Assembly: GCA_013297775.1 (NCBI GenBank)
Contig: JAAFIL010000042.1
Span: 1-32,524 of the forward strand
Length of the DNA stretch: 32,524 nt
Reading direction: 5' to 3'
Source: Bacteroidota bacterium
GTDB taxonomy: Bacteria; Bacteroidota; Bacteroidia; B-17B0; Aurantibacillaceae
A program made the position numbers and the translations under genes. Below, piece by piece: positions 12,658 to 21,593 of the stretch. How positions within the stretch are numbered: position 1 is the first letter of the stretch; every line of letters starts with the position of its first letter. The notes under the pieces were generated by a model. It had not been told where the DNA came from. It saw only the letters and a program-made list of their open reading frames with translations, and ran no database searches.

Positions 12658-14853
12658 TTATCTTAAATAAAGCATTTCGCGATACTTTGGCAATGGCCAC
12701 ATGGTATCATCTACTATATTTTCGAGTTTATCAACGTTGTAGCGTATTATATCAAAGTATGGTTTTACCTTATCGCAATAGGCGTGTGCTTGTTTTTTTG
12801 CAGAGTCGAGGGTATTCGCTTTTTTACGTTCTTCTGTCATATCGTCGGCAGCTTTCTTAATAATAGTTACCCTCTCGCTAATTTCTTGAATTAAGGTTAG
12901 TTGGGTATTGGCTACTTTTTTAAACTCGGTTGCCCCAAATAACTGTTTCAATCCGACCACATTATCGGTAAGTATTTTTTGGTAACTTAAAGAAACTGGA
13001 ATGATTTGATTATCTACAATATCGGCAATAATGCGGCTTTCGATTTGGATTTTTTTTGTGTAGGTTTCTAAATAGATTTCGTAACGAGCCTCTTGTTCGC
13101 GGTGATTGAGGATGTTTAAACTCTCGAATAGGTGGATTGATTTTTTATCTAAATAGGCGTCGAGTGCGCTAGGTGTGGTTGGCATATTATTTAAGCCCCG
13201 CTTTTTAGCTTCGTTTTTCCAAGCATCGCCATACCCATTTCCTTCGAAGCGAATTTTTTTACTTTCGCCGATGTAGCGTTTTAAGATCTGAAAAATAGCA
13301 TCATCTTTTTCGAGCTTTTTAGTATTCATTAAAGCATCTACATCCTTTTTAAAAGTTATTAATTGTTGAGCCATAATTGCATTTAAAACCGTCATGGCAC
13401 CGGCACAATTGGCCGAAGAACCAACCGCTCGGAACTCGAATTTATTGCCAGTAAATGCAAAGGGAGAGGTTCGATTGCGATCGGTATTGTCAATTAATAT
13501 TTCGGGTATTTTACCGATGTTAAGTTTTAGAGCTGTTTTTTCTTCTGGACTCAATTTTTTATCTCCTACACTTTTTTCTAAATCGTCGAGAACTTTGTTT
13601 AATTGTTCGCCTAAGAACACACTCATAATGGCAGGAGGTGCCTCGTTAGCTCCTAAGCGGTGATCGTTATTAGCACTCGCTATTGATGCGCGTAAGAGGT
13701 CGGCGTGTTCGTAAACGGCTTTAACGCTGTTGATAAAGAAAGTTAGGAACTGTAAATTAGTTTTTGGTGTTTTTCCAGGGGATAATAAATTTTTACCTGT
13801 GTTGGTTGCTAAACTCCAATTGTTGTGCTTTCCACTTCCGTTAACGCCTGCATAAGGTTTTTCGTGCATTAACACGCGAAAGTTATGGCGGATAGCCACT
13901 TTTTCCATTACATCCATTAGTAATTGGTTGTGATCAACAGCAATATTAATTTCTTCAAACACTGGTGCGCATTCGAATTGAGCGGGAGCTACTTCGTTGT
14001 GTCTTGTACGAACTGGGATACCTAAAAGATGCGCTTCGAATTCAAAATCTTTCATGTAGGCAAGAACTCGCTCAGGAATTGAACCCCAGTAATGATCTTC
14101 TAATTGTTGACCTTTGGCAGAAGCGTGTCCAAAAAGTGTTCGACCTGTTTGTTGTAAATCGTAACGAATGTTGTAAAGTGCTGCATCTATTAAAAAATAC
14201 TCTTGTTCCCAACCTAAGGTGCCTATTACTTTGGTTACATTTTTATCGAAATAAGATTGGCAAACCTCGGTTGCGGCTTTATCAAGGGCAGAAAGCGATT
14301 TGATTAATGGCGTTTTAAAATCGAGAGATTCGCCTGTGTAAGAAATAAAAATTGTTGGGACGCAGAGTGTATTTCCCCAAATGAAAGCTGGAGAAGTTGG
14401 ATCCCAAGCCGTATAACCACGTGCCTCAAATGTACTGCGAACTCCTCCATTCGGAAACGAAGAAGCGTCGGGTTCTTGTTGTACCAGTTGAGAACCACTG
14501 AACCGTTCGATAGCTCTTCCACCGCCAATAGGCTCGAAGAAGCCATCGTGTTTTTCGGCTGTGGTACCTGTTAAGGGTTGAAACCAATGCGTATAATGCG
14601 TAACTCCTTTGCTTTGAGCCCAAGCTTTCATGCAAGCCGCAACTTGGTCAGCCATTTTACGATCTATTGTTGAACCTTGTTCCATGGCTTCTTTTACGCC
14701 ATTAAAGGCTTCTTCACTTAAAAAAGTGCGCATGGCATCAATTCCAAATACGTTAGCCCCGTAATATTCGCTAACTTGTTTTTTAGGTTGGGTGGATTCT
14801 ACAGGAGTACGTTTTATGACTTCCTGCATGGCTAAAATACGCTTTGTACTCAT
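12658..14853 (-). CDS. glnN: Glutamine synthetase type III
   Basis: The 731-residue enzyme condenses ammonia and glutamate with ATP to glutamine. Length and motifs are those of the large type III class (about 700-730 residues), not the 440-470-residue type I. Visible blocks are VSEYYGANVFG near the N-terminus, THYTHWFQPLTG..EKHDGF, PDASSFPNGG, the catalytic NGSGKHNNWSL region, EAPPAIMSVFLG, and 'DRNRTSPFAFTGNKFEFRAVGSS'. The C-terminal helical extension (about 600-731) and the ending PLPKYREMLYLR are typical of the class. It is monocistronic, with its own terminator. The A/T-rich upstream region includes a near-consensus TATATTTT box. Regulation by nitrogen supply is usual in the phylum but cannot be read here. 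Confidence 0.95.
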   Translation of the reverse strand: MSTKRILAMQEVIKRTPVESTQPKKQVSEYYGANVFGIDAMRTFLSEEAFNGVKEAMEQGSTIDRKMADQVAACMKAWAQSKGVTHYTHWFQPLTGTTAEKHDGFFEPIGGGRAIERFSGSQLVQQEPDASSFPNGGVRSTFEARGYTAWDPTSPAFIWGNTLCVPTIFISYTGESLDFKTPLIKSLSALDKAATEVCQSYFDKNVTKVIGTLGWEQEYFLIDAALYNIRYDLQQTGRTLFGHASAKGQQLEDHYWGSIPERVLAYMKDFEFEAHLLGIPVRTRHNEVAPAQFECAPVFEEINIAVDHNQLLMDVMEKVAIRHNFRVLMHEKPYAGVNGSGKHNNWSLATNTGKNLLSPGKTPKTNLQFLTFFINSVKAVYEHADLLRASIASANNDHRLGANEAPPAIMSVFLGEQLNKVLDDLEKSVGDKKLSPEEKTALKLNIGKIPEILIDNTDRNRTSPFAFTGNKFEFRAVGSSANCAGAMTVLNAIMAQQLITFKKDVDALMNTKKLEKDDAIFQILKRYIGESKKIRFEGNGYGDAWKNEAKKRGLNNMPTTPSALDAYLDKKSIHLFESLNILNHREQEARYEIYLETYTKKIQIESRIIADIVDNQIIPVSLSYQKILTDNVVGLKQLFGATEFKKVANTQLTLIQEISERVTIIKKAADDMTEERKKANTLDSAKKQAHAYCDKVKPYFDIIRYNVDKLENIVDDTMWPLPKYREMLYLR

Positions 14854-14987
14854 TTTTTTATTTTTTTTATAAAATTAGTGAAAAATATAGGGGTACTACT
14901 TTATAAAAAGTACTTTTTTTATATAAATATTAACTTTTTTAGGGGGTGTAATGTAAATTTTACTAAAAATTAGAAATCAGGAAATTA

Positions 14988-15017
14988 TTGAAGTTGTATT
15001 TTTAAATGTTAAATTTG
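14988..15017 (+). promoter_or_regulatory. Promoter of the HigBA-like operon
   Basis: TTG (14988-14990) and TAAATTTG (15010-15017) are 19 bases apart, matching the Bacteroidota consensus. The ATG of the toxin-like gene follows 47 bases later. The antitoxin's HTH domain would be expected to repress here. Confidence 0.5.
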
Positions 15018-15064
15018 GTGATAAATTGAAAAGTTGGAAAAAAAATTAACTTATAGCTTAAAAA

Positions 15065-15463
15065 ATGAAAAGAAAAGCCGTATATTTGGAGGGGAATAAA
15101 AACTTAGCAATATATGTAGATAAAAAAAACATAGATGCCATTGTTAACTACATTCAACAAGACCAACGCCACCAAAAAAAATGGAATTATATTAAAACTA
15201 TTATTTTGGAAAACCTGCGAGTACCCGATGTGTTTGACAAAGAAGACATCAATGATGAGTGTAAAGATGTTTATGCCATGAAGTTTTTTAAAGGTCAAGA
15301 AAATGATCGGATCTACTGTAAAAGAGTGAAACATGCTACTCAAAACTATATAGTAATTGTGGCCTCTGAATTACACCTAAAAAAGAAAACCCAAAAGAAC
15401 AGTTCAAAAGAATTAACACTAATAAAAAATATTGCAAGCTATGAATACGACTTTGAAGAATAA
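15065..15463 (+). CDS. HigB/RelE-like type II toxin
   Basis: The 132-residue basic protein resembles the HigB/Gp49-like branch of RelE toxins. Its C-terminal half has the typical order: short strands 'DVYAMKFFKGQENDRIYCKRVK', then YIVIVASELHLKKKTQKNSS with the signature K-K-T-Q-K, and a final helix. Such proteins cleave mRNA at the ribosome. It is followed by a helix-turn-helix gene that overlaps it by 23 bases, giving the toxin-first order seen in higBA systems. The N-terminal 60 residues are less familiar (IDAIVNYIQQDQRHQKKWNYIK), so the subfamily assignment is tentative. A promoter-like element sits at 14988-15017. Confidence 0.68.
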   Translation: MKRKAVYLEGNKNLAIYVDKKNIDAIVNYIQQDQRHQKKWNYIKTIILENLRVPDVFDKEDINDECKDVYAMKFFKGQENDRIYCKRVKHATQNYIVIVASELHLKKKTQKNSSKELTLIKNIASYEYDFEE

Positions 15464-15878
15464 ATTAGCCATTTTGGTTTCTGGGCCAAAAAAGAAAACG
15501 GATAAAATTGAGTTAGAGCGCGACGTTTTATCGGCTCGTTTTTTAAGTGAAATTCAAATCTACTTAGATGCCCATCAATTAACCCGCAGAGAACTCGCTA
15601 AACGCACAGGCGTTTCTGCCAGTTTTATTAGTCAATTATTTACAGCCGATAAAACCATTAGTTTAGAGTTCATAGCTAAAGTTCAACTTGCTTTTGGTAT
15701 TCAGTTTTCTATTTCACTTGCCCAAAACTCGCCCAAAACAAGCCATCAATCTCCCATTTACAAGTTAACTGATGTTAAAGTATCTCCTTACGAATTAGAA
15801 GAAGATTCTCTACTTCAAGTAGCAGAAGCTGAACCTACATATAAACGTTTGCCCAAAGGTCGAAAAAAGAAAAAATGA
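15441..15878 (+). CDS. HigA-like XRE-family antitoxin/transcriptional regulator
   Basis: The product has 145 residues from the ATG at 15441; a TTG nine bases earlier is possible but less likely. An XRE helix-turn-helix covers about residues 45-90: LTRRELAKRTGVSASFISQL, then TISLEFIAKVQLAFGIQFSI. A basic N-terminal segment (GPKKKTDK) and a basic tail (KGRKKKK) flank it. The tail may help bind DNA or the toxin. The gene overlaps the toxin-like gene by 23 bases, so translation is probably coupled. By analogy with higBA, it should neutralise the toxin and repress the shared promoter. It could instead be a plain regulator. It ends 57 bases before the DegT gene, which has its own promoter element. 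Confidence 0.75.
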   Translation: MNTTLKNKLAILVSGPKKKTDKIELERDVLSARFLSEIQIYLDAHQLTRRELAKRTGVSASFISQLFTADKTISLEFIAKVQLAFGIQFSISLAQNSPKTSHQSPIYKLTDVKVSPYELEEDSLLQVAEAEPTYKRLPKGRKKKK

Positions 15879-15919
15879 TCTTTGAGAATATAAAATCTTA
15901 ATTAGGACTAAATTCTCTA

Positions 15920-15927
15920 TATCTTTG
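15920..15927 (+). promoter_or_regulatory. -7 promoter box placing the DegT start at or near +1
   Basis: TATCTTTG fits TAnnTTTG exactly and ends only 7 bases before the ATG at 15935. Initiation in this family of promoters falls about 4-8 bases after the box, so the transcript would have almost no leader. No clear TTG is seen at the usual upstream distance. Confidence 0.45.
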
Positions 15928-15934
15928 CAGCACC

Positions 15935-17146
15935 ATGATACCTTTTTCGCCACCGCGCATTGACGATACCATTTGTAATGAAGTGATTTTAGCACTCAAG
16001 AGCGGGTGGATAACTACTGGCCCTAGAACAAAATTGTTTGAGAAAAAGATAACTGCCTATTGCGGCAACAAAACTACTTTATGTTTAAATAGTGCTACTG
16101 CGGGTCTTGAGATAATGTTACGATGGTTTGGTGTTACAGAAGGTGATGAGGTTATTTTACCTGCCTATACTTACAGCGCAACAGCCAATGTTATCATACA
16201 TTGTGGGGCAGTGCCAGTATTTGTAGATGTTAATGCCAAAAATTTTAATATTGACCCCAAAGCTATCGAAGCAGCGATAACGCCTAAAACAAAAGTGATA
16301 ATGCCAGTTGATTTTGCTGGATTTCCTTGTGATTTTGAGGCTATAAATGCTTTAGCAGTAAAATACAAACATCTGTTTCGAGCAACAAGTGAACGGCAAG
16401 ATCAACTTGGGCGAATATTGGTTTTGAGCGATGCCGCACATAGTTTTGGGGCTTCGGTTAATGAAAAAAAAACAGGTAGTTTATGCGATGTTAGTGTTTT
16501 TTCGTTTCATGCAGTAAAAAATTTAACCACAGCCGAAGGAGGCGCAGTTGCTCTAAATTTTGAAGAACCTCTTTTTGACAATGCAGCTATTTATAGTGAA
16601 TTGTGTATAAAAACTCTTCATGGACAAAATAAAGATGCTTTAGCTAAAACACAAAAAGGAAATTGGCGTTACGATATTGTTGAGGCAGGTTATAAATGTA
16701 ATATGACCGACTTAAGTGCAGCTATTGGATTAGTTGAGTTAGAACGCTACGATTCAGATACACTTGTTAAACGTCAATACATTTGTAATCGGTATTCAGA
16801 ATTACTGAAGACTGATGTACGCTTACAGTTACCCATTTTTCACGAACAAGGTATTCAAAGCTGTTATCACCTTTATCCACTTAGGGTTAATAACATAACA
16901 GAAGCACAACGCGATGCTATTATGCAAGAAATTTTTAACCAAGATGTAAGCGTTAATGTACATTTTATTCCTGTTCCAGGTATGAGTTTTTACAAGCGTT
17001 TGGGCTACGATGTAATGAATTATCCTATTACTTATACTAATTATAGCCGCGAAATAAGTTTACCTGTATTTTATGACTTAACGGATGAACAAATTGAATA
17101 CGTTGTAAATGCAGTTAAAATTGCTCTCGATAAAGTGTTGTGCTAA
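15935..17146 (+). CDS. DegT/DnrJ/EryC1-family sugar aminotransferase
   Basis: The 403-residue PLP enzyme transfers an amino group, usually from glutamate, to a nucleotide-linked keto-sugar. Its start MIPFSPPRIDDTICNEV and 'SGWITTGPRTKLFE' match the family N-terminus, which supports the ATG at 15935. The Schiff-base lysine is Lys195 in FHAVKNLTTAEGG. DAAHSFGA holds the aspartate that contacts the PLP ring, and YKCNMTDLSAAIG is also typical. An insert (about 140-162) before the DAAHS motif is seen in some relatives. The GTG of the next gene overlaps its stop by 7 bases, so the aminotransferase and the phosphoglycosyl transferase are coupled. They would make and load an amino sugar on a lipid carrier for a surface glycan. 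Confidence 0.9.
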   Translation: MIPFSPPRIDDTICNEVILALKSGWITTGPRTKLFEKKITAYCGNKTTLCLNSATAGLEIMLRWFGVTEGDEVILPAYTYSATANVIIHCGAVPVFVDVNAKNFNIDPKAIEAAITPKTKVIMPVDFAGFPCDFEAINALAVKYKHLFRATSERQDQLGRILVLSDAAHSFGASVNEKKTGSLCDVSVFSFHAVKNLTTAEGGAVALNFEEPLFDNAAIYSELCIKTLHGQNKDALAKTQKGNWRYDIVEAGYKCNMTDLSAAIGLVELERYDSDTLVKRQYICNRYSELLKTDVRLQLPIFHEQGIQSCYHLYPLRVNNITEAQRDAIMQEIFNQDVSVNVHFIPVPGMSFYKRLGYDVMNYPITYTNYSREISLPVFYDLTDEQIEYVVNAVKIALDKVLC

Positions 17147-17730
17147 AACGCTTATTTGATATTGTTCTGTCATTCCTTGGGTTAATATTACTTTTGCCTT
17201 TACTCATTGTTATAGGTGTTTGCGTATCTGTTAGCTCCAAAGGCGGTGTATTTTACCGACAAGAACGCGTGGGTTTAAATGGAAAACTCTTTAAACTTTA
17301 TAAATACAGATCCATGCGTATTGATGCCGATAAAAGTGGTTTACTAACAGTAGGAAGCCGCGATGTGCGTATAACCAAGATTGGGTATTTTTTACGAAAA
17401 TATAAATTGGATGAATTACCTCAACTACTGAATGTTTTGCTTGGCGACATGAGTTTAGTTGGTCCTCGACCTGAGGTAAAAAAGTATGTTGATTTATACA
17501 CCTTACAACAACAAAAAGTTTTACAAGTTCGCCCCGGTATAACCGACTATGCGTCTTTAGCTTATTTTGAAGAAAACGAATTGCTTGCCAAATCCAACAA
17601 TCCCGAAAAAACTTATATTGAAGAAGTGATGCCTACTAAACTAAAATTAAACGAACGCTACATTGGTGAGGCAGGTTTAATAACCGATGTTAAGATAATC
17701 TTAAAAACTTTAAGGCGAATTTTAAGTTAA
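17140..17730 (+). CDS. PglC-like phosphoglycosyl transferase (initiating sugar transferase)
   Basis: At 196 residues it is a small monotopic enzyme, not a polytopic WbaP/WcaJ type. It transfers a sugar phosphate from a UDP-sugar to undecaprenyl phosphate, the first step of a surface glycan. One hydrophobic re-entrant segment covers about residues 5-30. It is followed by YRQERVGLNGKLFKLYKYRS, the catalytic Asp91-Glu92 in KLDELPQLLNVLLGDMSLVG, GPRPEVKKYV, and VRPGITDYASL. The start is GTG at 17140, overlapping the aminotransferase gene by 7 bases. No other glycan genes are adjacent; the next gene is guaB with its own promoter. The gene pair resembles the PglE-PglC order in bacillosamine-type pathways, but the sugar is unknown. 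Confidence 0.9.
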   Translation: MLKRLFDIVLSFLGLILLLPLLIVIGVCVSVSSKGGVFYRQERVGLNGKLFKLYKYRSMRIDADKSGLLTVGSRDVRITKIGYFLRKYKLDELPQLLNVLLGDMSLVGPRPEVKKYVDLYTLQQQKVLQVRPGITDYASLAYFEENELLAKSNNPEKTYIEEVMPTKLKLNERYIGEAGLITDVKIILKTLRRILS

Positions 17731-17755
17731 TCTCTATTAAACCTAATTTTGGTAG

Positions 17756-17786
17756 TTGCGTTTATTCAGATTATTTGTTAATTTTG
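17756..17786 (+). promoter_or_regulatory. Promoter of guaB-def operon
   Basis: TTG (17756-17758) and TAATTTTG (17779-17786) are 20 bases apart, a good match to the Bacteroidota consensus. The ATG of guaB is 31 bases downstream. Confidence 0.58.
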
Positions 17787-17804
17787 CACGAATTTTAAAT
17801 CTAA

Positions 17805-19295
<1,491 letters not shown>

Positions 19296-19299
19296 AAAC

Positions 19300-19902
19300 A
19301 TGATACTTCCAATTGTTGCTTATGGCGATCCTATTTTACGAAAAATAGCCGCTCCAATAGATAAAACGTATCCCAACTTAGAGGCGTTAATAGAGAATAT
19401 GTTCGAAACCATGTACGAAGCCTCAGGCGTTGGTTTGGCTGCACCGCAAGTTGGAAAATCCATACGCTTATTTATCATAGATGCTGAACCGTTTTCGGAA
19501 GATGAAGCAGAAGAAGGCGACCCTGAGTTCACAGCCGAACAATTAGCCGAAATGAAAAATTTCAAAAAAGTGTTTATTAATCCCCGAGTTATTAGCGAGA
19601 GCGGCGAAGAATGGGGATTTAAAGAAGGGTGTTTAAGCATACCTAATATTCGTGAAAATGTGGATAGGCAGGCGAAAATAGAATTAGAGTACTACGACCA
19701 CGAATTTATCAAACATACCGAAACATTTGATGGAATGATTGCCCGCGTTATTCAACATGAATACGACCATTTAGAAGGTAAGTTATTTACTGATAAAATT
19801 AGTCCTTTTAAACGAAAAATGTTATCTGGTAAATTAGCCGACATTAGCAATGGAAAAGCATCTGCCGATTATAAACTCCGTTATTATAAACCCAAACGCT
19901 AA
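19300..19902 (+). CDS. def: Peptide deformylase
   Basis: The 200-residue metalloenzyme removes the formyl group from the N-terminal methionine of new proteins. All three motifs are present: GVGLAAPQVG, EGCLSIP and QHEYDH (metal ligands Cys and two His, catalytic Glu). An acidic insertion (FSEDEAEEGDPEF) between the first and second motifs is common in Bacteroidota enzymes. The start is taken as ATG 19300, giving MILPIVAYGDPILRK, the family N-terminus. An upstream in-frame GTG at 19255 would add 15 unrelated residues and overlap guaB. It is 4 bases after guaB and 6 bases before the next gene. Confidence 0.95.
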   Translation: MILPIVAYGDPILRKIAAPIDKTYPNLEALIENMFETMYEASGVGLAAPQVGKSIRLFIIDAEPFSEDEAEEGDPEFTAEQLAEMKNFKKVFINPRVISESGEEWGFKEGCLSIPNIRENVDRQAKIELEYYDHEFIKHTETFDGMIARVIQHEYDHLEGKLFTDKISPFKRKMLSGKLADISNGKASADYKLRYYKPKR

Positions 19903-19908
19903 AAAATA

Positions 19909-20505
19909 ATGTTGAATAAATGGATATTAGCAATAGGCTCTATGTTGATGTTGAGTAATTGCTCAACCCACTCATCATCAGCAAATGCGAAAGAGGCTAC
20001 TGACTCATTAGTAAATGAAAAATATAAAGCTATTGAAAACCCAGTAAGTACCGATTGTTTGGTTTTAAAAACCAATGCTCGTAAAATGGATAGTACCCTG
20101 CTAAAACAAATGAACTTGGATAGAACGCTTGGAAATGCCGCCATTAAAGCCTTCTTAGATTTTGCGCAGTACTGTAAACAAGATTCTGCTTGCCCTATTT
20201 TTTTGATTAAAACCGCACAAGTGGCGCAATCTTTGCAAAACTACGAACAATCGAAAATAGCATTAGAAACTTGTATTGCCAACTACCCTAATTTTAAGAA
20301 TAAAGCAGCTGCTTTATTTTTACTAGGACAATTATACGATGAGACCGCTCAATTAAATGATGAAAATAAAGCCCGTAGCTATTACCTTCAAATTATAAAA
20401 GATTATCCTAAAACAGAATGGGCCAACAGTGCCGAAGGTGCTATGGCTTTACTTGGTAAAAGTGATGCAGAAATTTTAAATCAATTTGAGAAGAAGAAAA
20501 AATAA
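19909..20505 (+). CDS. Putative TPR-repeat lipoprotein
   Basis: The 198-residue product has a lipoprotein signal (lipobox LSNC, Cys18) followed by a Ser-rich linker. Helical repeats occupy about residues 70-185: FLIKTAQVAQSLQNYEQSKI, AAALFLLGQLYDETAQL, and YYLQIIKDYPKTEWANSAEG. They resemble the tetratricopeptide units of outer-membrane assembly or tol-pal-associated proteins such as YbgF and BamD. Two cysteine-containing stretches (DSACPIF, ALETCIA) may form a disulphide. It starts 6 bases after def and completes the guaB-def operon, but its role there is unknown. A basic tail (FEKKKK) ends the protein. Confidence 0.75.
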   Translation: MLNKWILAIGSMLMLSNCSTHSSSANAKEATDSLVNEKYKAIENPVSTDCLVLKTNARKMDSTLLKQMNLDRTLGNAAIKAFLDFAQYCKQDSACPIFLIKTAQVAQSLQNYEQSKIALETCIANYPNFKNKAAALFLLGQLYDETAQLNDENKARSYYLQIIKDYPKTEWANSAEGAMALLGKSDAEILNQFEKKKK

Positions 20506-20575
20506 ATAGCTTTTCGATTTATCGTCTTCTGTAGTTCCTATCAAAATTAAAATAAGATTTTTGTTTTATACTTTT

Positions 20576-21208
20576 TTAAAATGTATAACCCAAGCCATAA
20601 GACACCACCCAAATATTTTTATTAGCAATGTAATAACAAGGTGCAATGAGTGCTATTTTTTTATAATAGATACTTACCCCTGCGCCTAGTAAAGGTGTAA
20701 CTGAAATAACTGGTGTTTCAAAATTAGTGCGTAAACTAGGAAAAAAACTGCACTGAACTCCCATTTTTTTATAATTAAACTTTACTGAGGGACCACCAAA
20801 ATTTAAAAACGCATTTTTACGCCAGTAACTAACTCCTGCAATACCAATCATTTTAAAAGCTTTGGTTGGCGCAACGGTTTTAGTGGGTGCCGCAGCAACT
20901 GGCGCAACAGTAGCAGCAGCGGGCGCAACTAAAGGAGTTGGTTCTGTTTTATAACGACCATCTAACGAATACCCAAATAACCCTAATACATTTTTAAATC
21001 CACTTAATTCAACTTGCAAGGCCCCATCAAAGTAACGGGTTATCCCATCCTCTATTTCACTTTTCACTAATAAATTATCGGCATTACTATCTAATAATTT
21101 CATATCGCGATAGTTGTTTTCGATGTTCAACGTATCTAAAATTTTTTGCGAAAAAATTGCATTTGAGCCAAGCAAGAAGATTATAAAAAGAGGTAAACAG
21201 ATTTTCAT
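20576..21208 (-). CDS. Putative outer-membrane/secreted protein with Ala-Pro linker
   Basis: The 210-residue product is not recognised. It has a signal peptide (hydrophobic core PLFIIFLLGSNA, cleavage near IFSQK). The N-terminal part covers about 22-85. A low-complexity Ala/Pro/Thr/Val linker follows at about 88-115 (LVAPAAATVAPVAAAPTKTV). The C-terminal part shows glycine/aromatic strands and ends SYGLGYTF; the terminal Phe and alternating pattern fit an outer-membrane beta-barrel, though the barrel would be small. It converges with the TPR lipoprotein gene. A copy of the palindromic repeat begins only 44 bases upstream of its start, in the region where its promoter should be. Confidence 0.62.
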   Translation of the reverse strand: MKICLPLFIIFLLGSNAIFSQKILDTLNIENNYRDMKLLDSNADNLLVKSEIEDGITRYFDGALQVELSGFKNVLGLFGYSLDGRYKTEPTPLVAPAAATVAPVAAAPTKTVAPTKAFKMIGIAGVSYWRKNAFLNFGGPSVKFNYKKMGVQCSFFPSLRTNFETPVISVTPLLGAGVSIYYKKIALIAPCYYIANKNIWVVSYGLGYTF

Positions 21209-21252
21209 TTTTTTTGTTTTTAAAATCAGGAAATTACAAATTATTTAGTCTA

Positions 21253-21412
21253 ATACCAACATCATTTCTAAAAGATACGTTGACCCCGTTTCTTTTTCCT
21301 TTATACTTCCTCAAAAATTATCCCCGTAGCCCTTCTACGCAAATAATTTTTTCGTCGCCTAAAAGAAAAATAATTCTGGTTCAACTTGTATCTTTTAGAA
21401 CCGATATTGGTA
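21253..21412. repeat. Long palindromic repeat, copy 2 (diverged centre)
   Basis: The ends ATACCAACATCATTTCTAAA and AGAACCGATATTGGTAT match copies 1 and 3. The centre differs (ATTATCCCCGTAGCCCTTCT then ACGCAAATAAT) yet still pairs as AAAAATTAT/ATAATTTTT around GTAG/CTAC. It lies between divergent genes, unlike the other two copies. Confidence 0.8.
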
Positions 21413-21532
21413 TAAATCAGTATTTTCCTAAAGTTTTTTACTTGGCCAAGATGATTAAACTAATTTGTTATTCGTGGCTGAATGCCTTTTAATACTGCCA
21501 ATTTGCTTTTAATGTACATCTATTTTGTCAAC

Positions 21533-21564
21533 TTGGCATATTTAGCATATTGGTATTGTATTTG
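21533..21564 (+). promoter_or_regulatory. Candidate promoter of htpG
   Basis: TTG (21533-21535) and TGTATTTG (21557-21564) are 21 bases apart. The downstream box departs from TAnnTTTG at its second base. It lies 30 bases before the htpG ATG. Confidence 0.35.
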
Positions 21565-21593
21565 CACAGGAGACTTATCTAAGATAAATTAAC

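Larger units (their letters stand above)
21209..21593. other. Divergent intergenic region containing palindromic repeat copy 2
   Basis: This 385-base gap separates the leftward outer-membrane gene from htpG. It holds palindromic repeat copy 2 (21253-21412) and a candidate htpG promoter (21533-21564). A 92-codon frame at 21214-21492 runs through the repeat and is not considered a gene. Confidence 0.55.

Noticed and set aside
21214-21492. 92-codon open frame upstream of htpG
   Set aside because: More than half lies in palindromic repeat copy 2. The other copies do not keep an equivalent frame, so it is not a gene.
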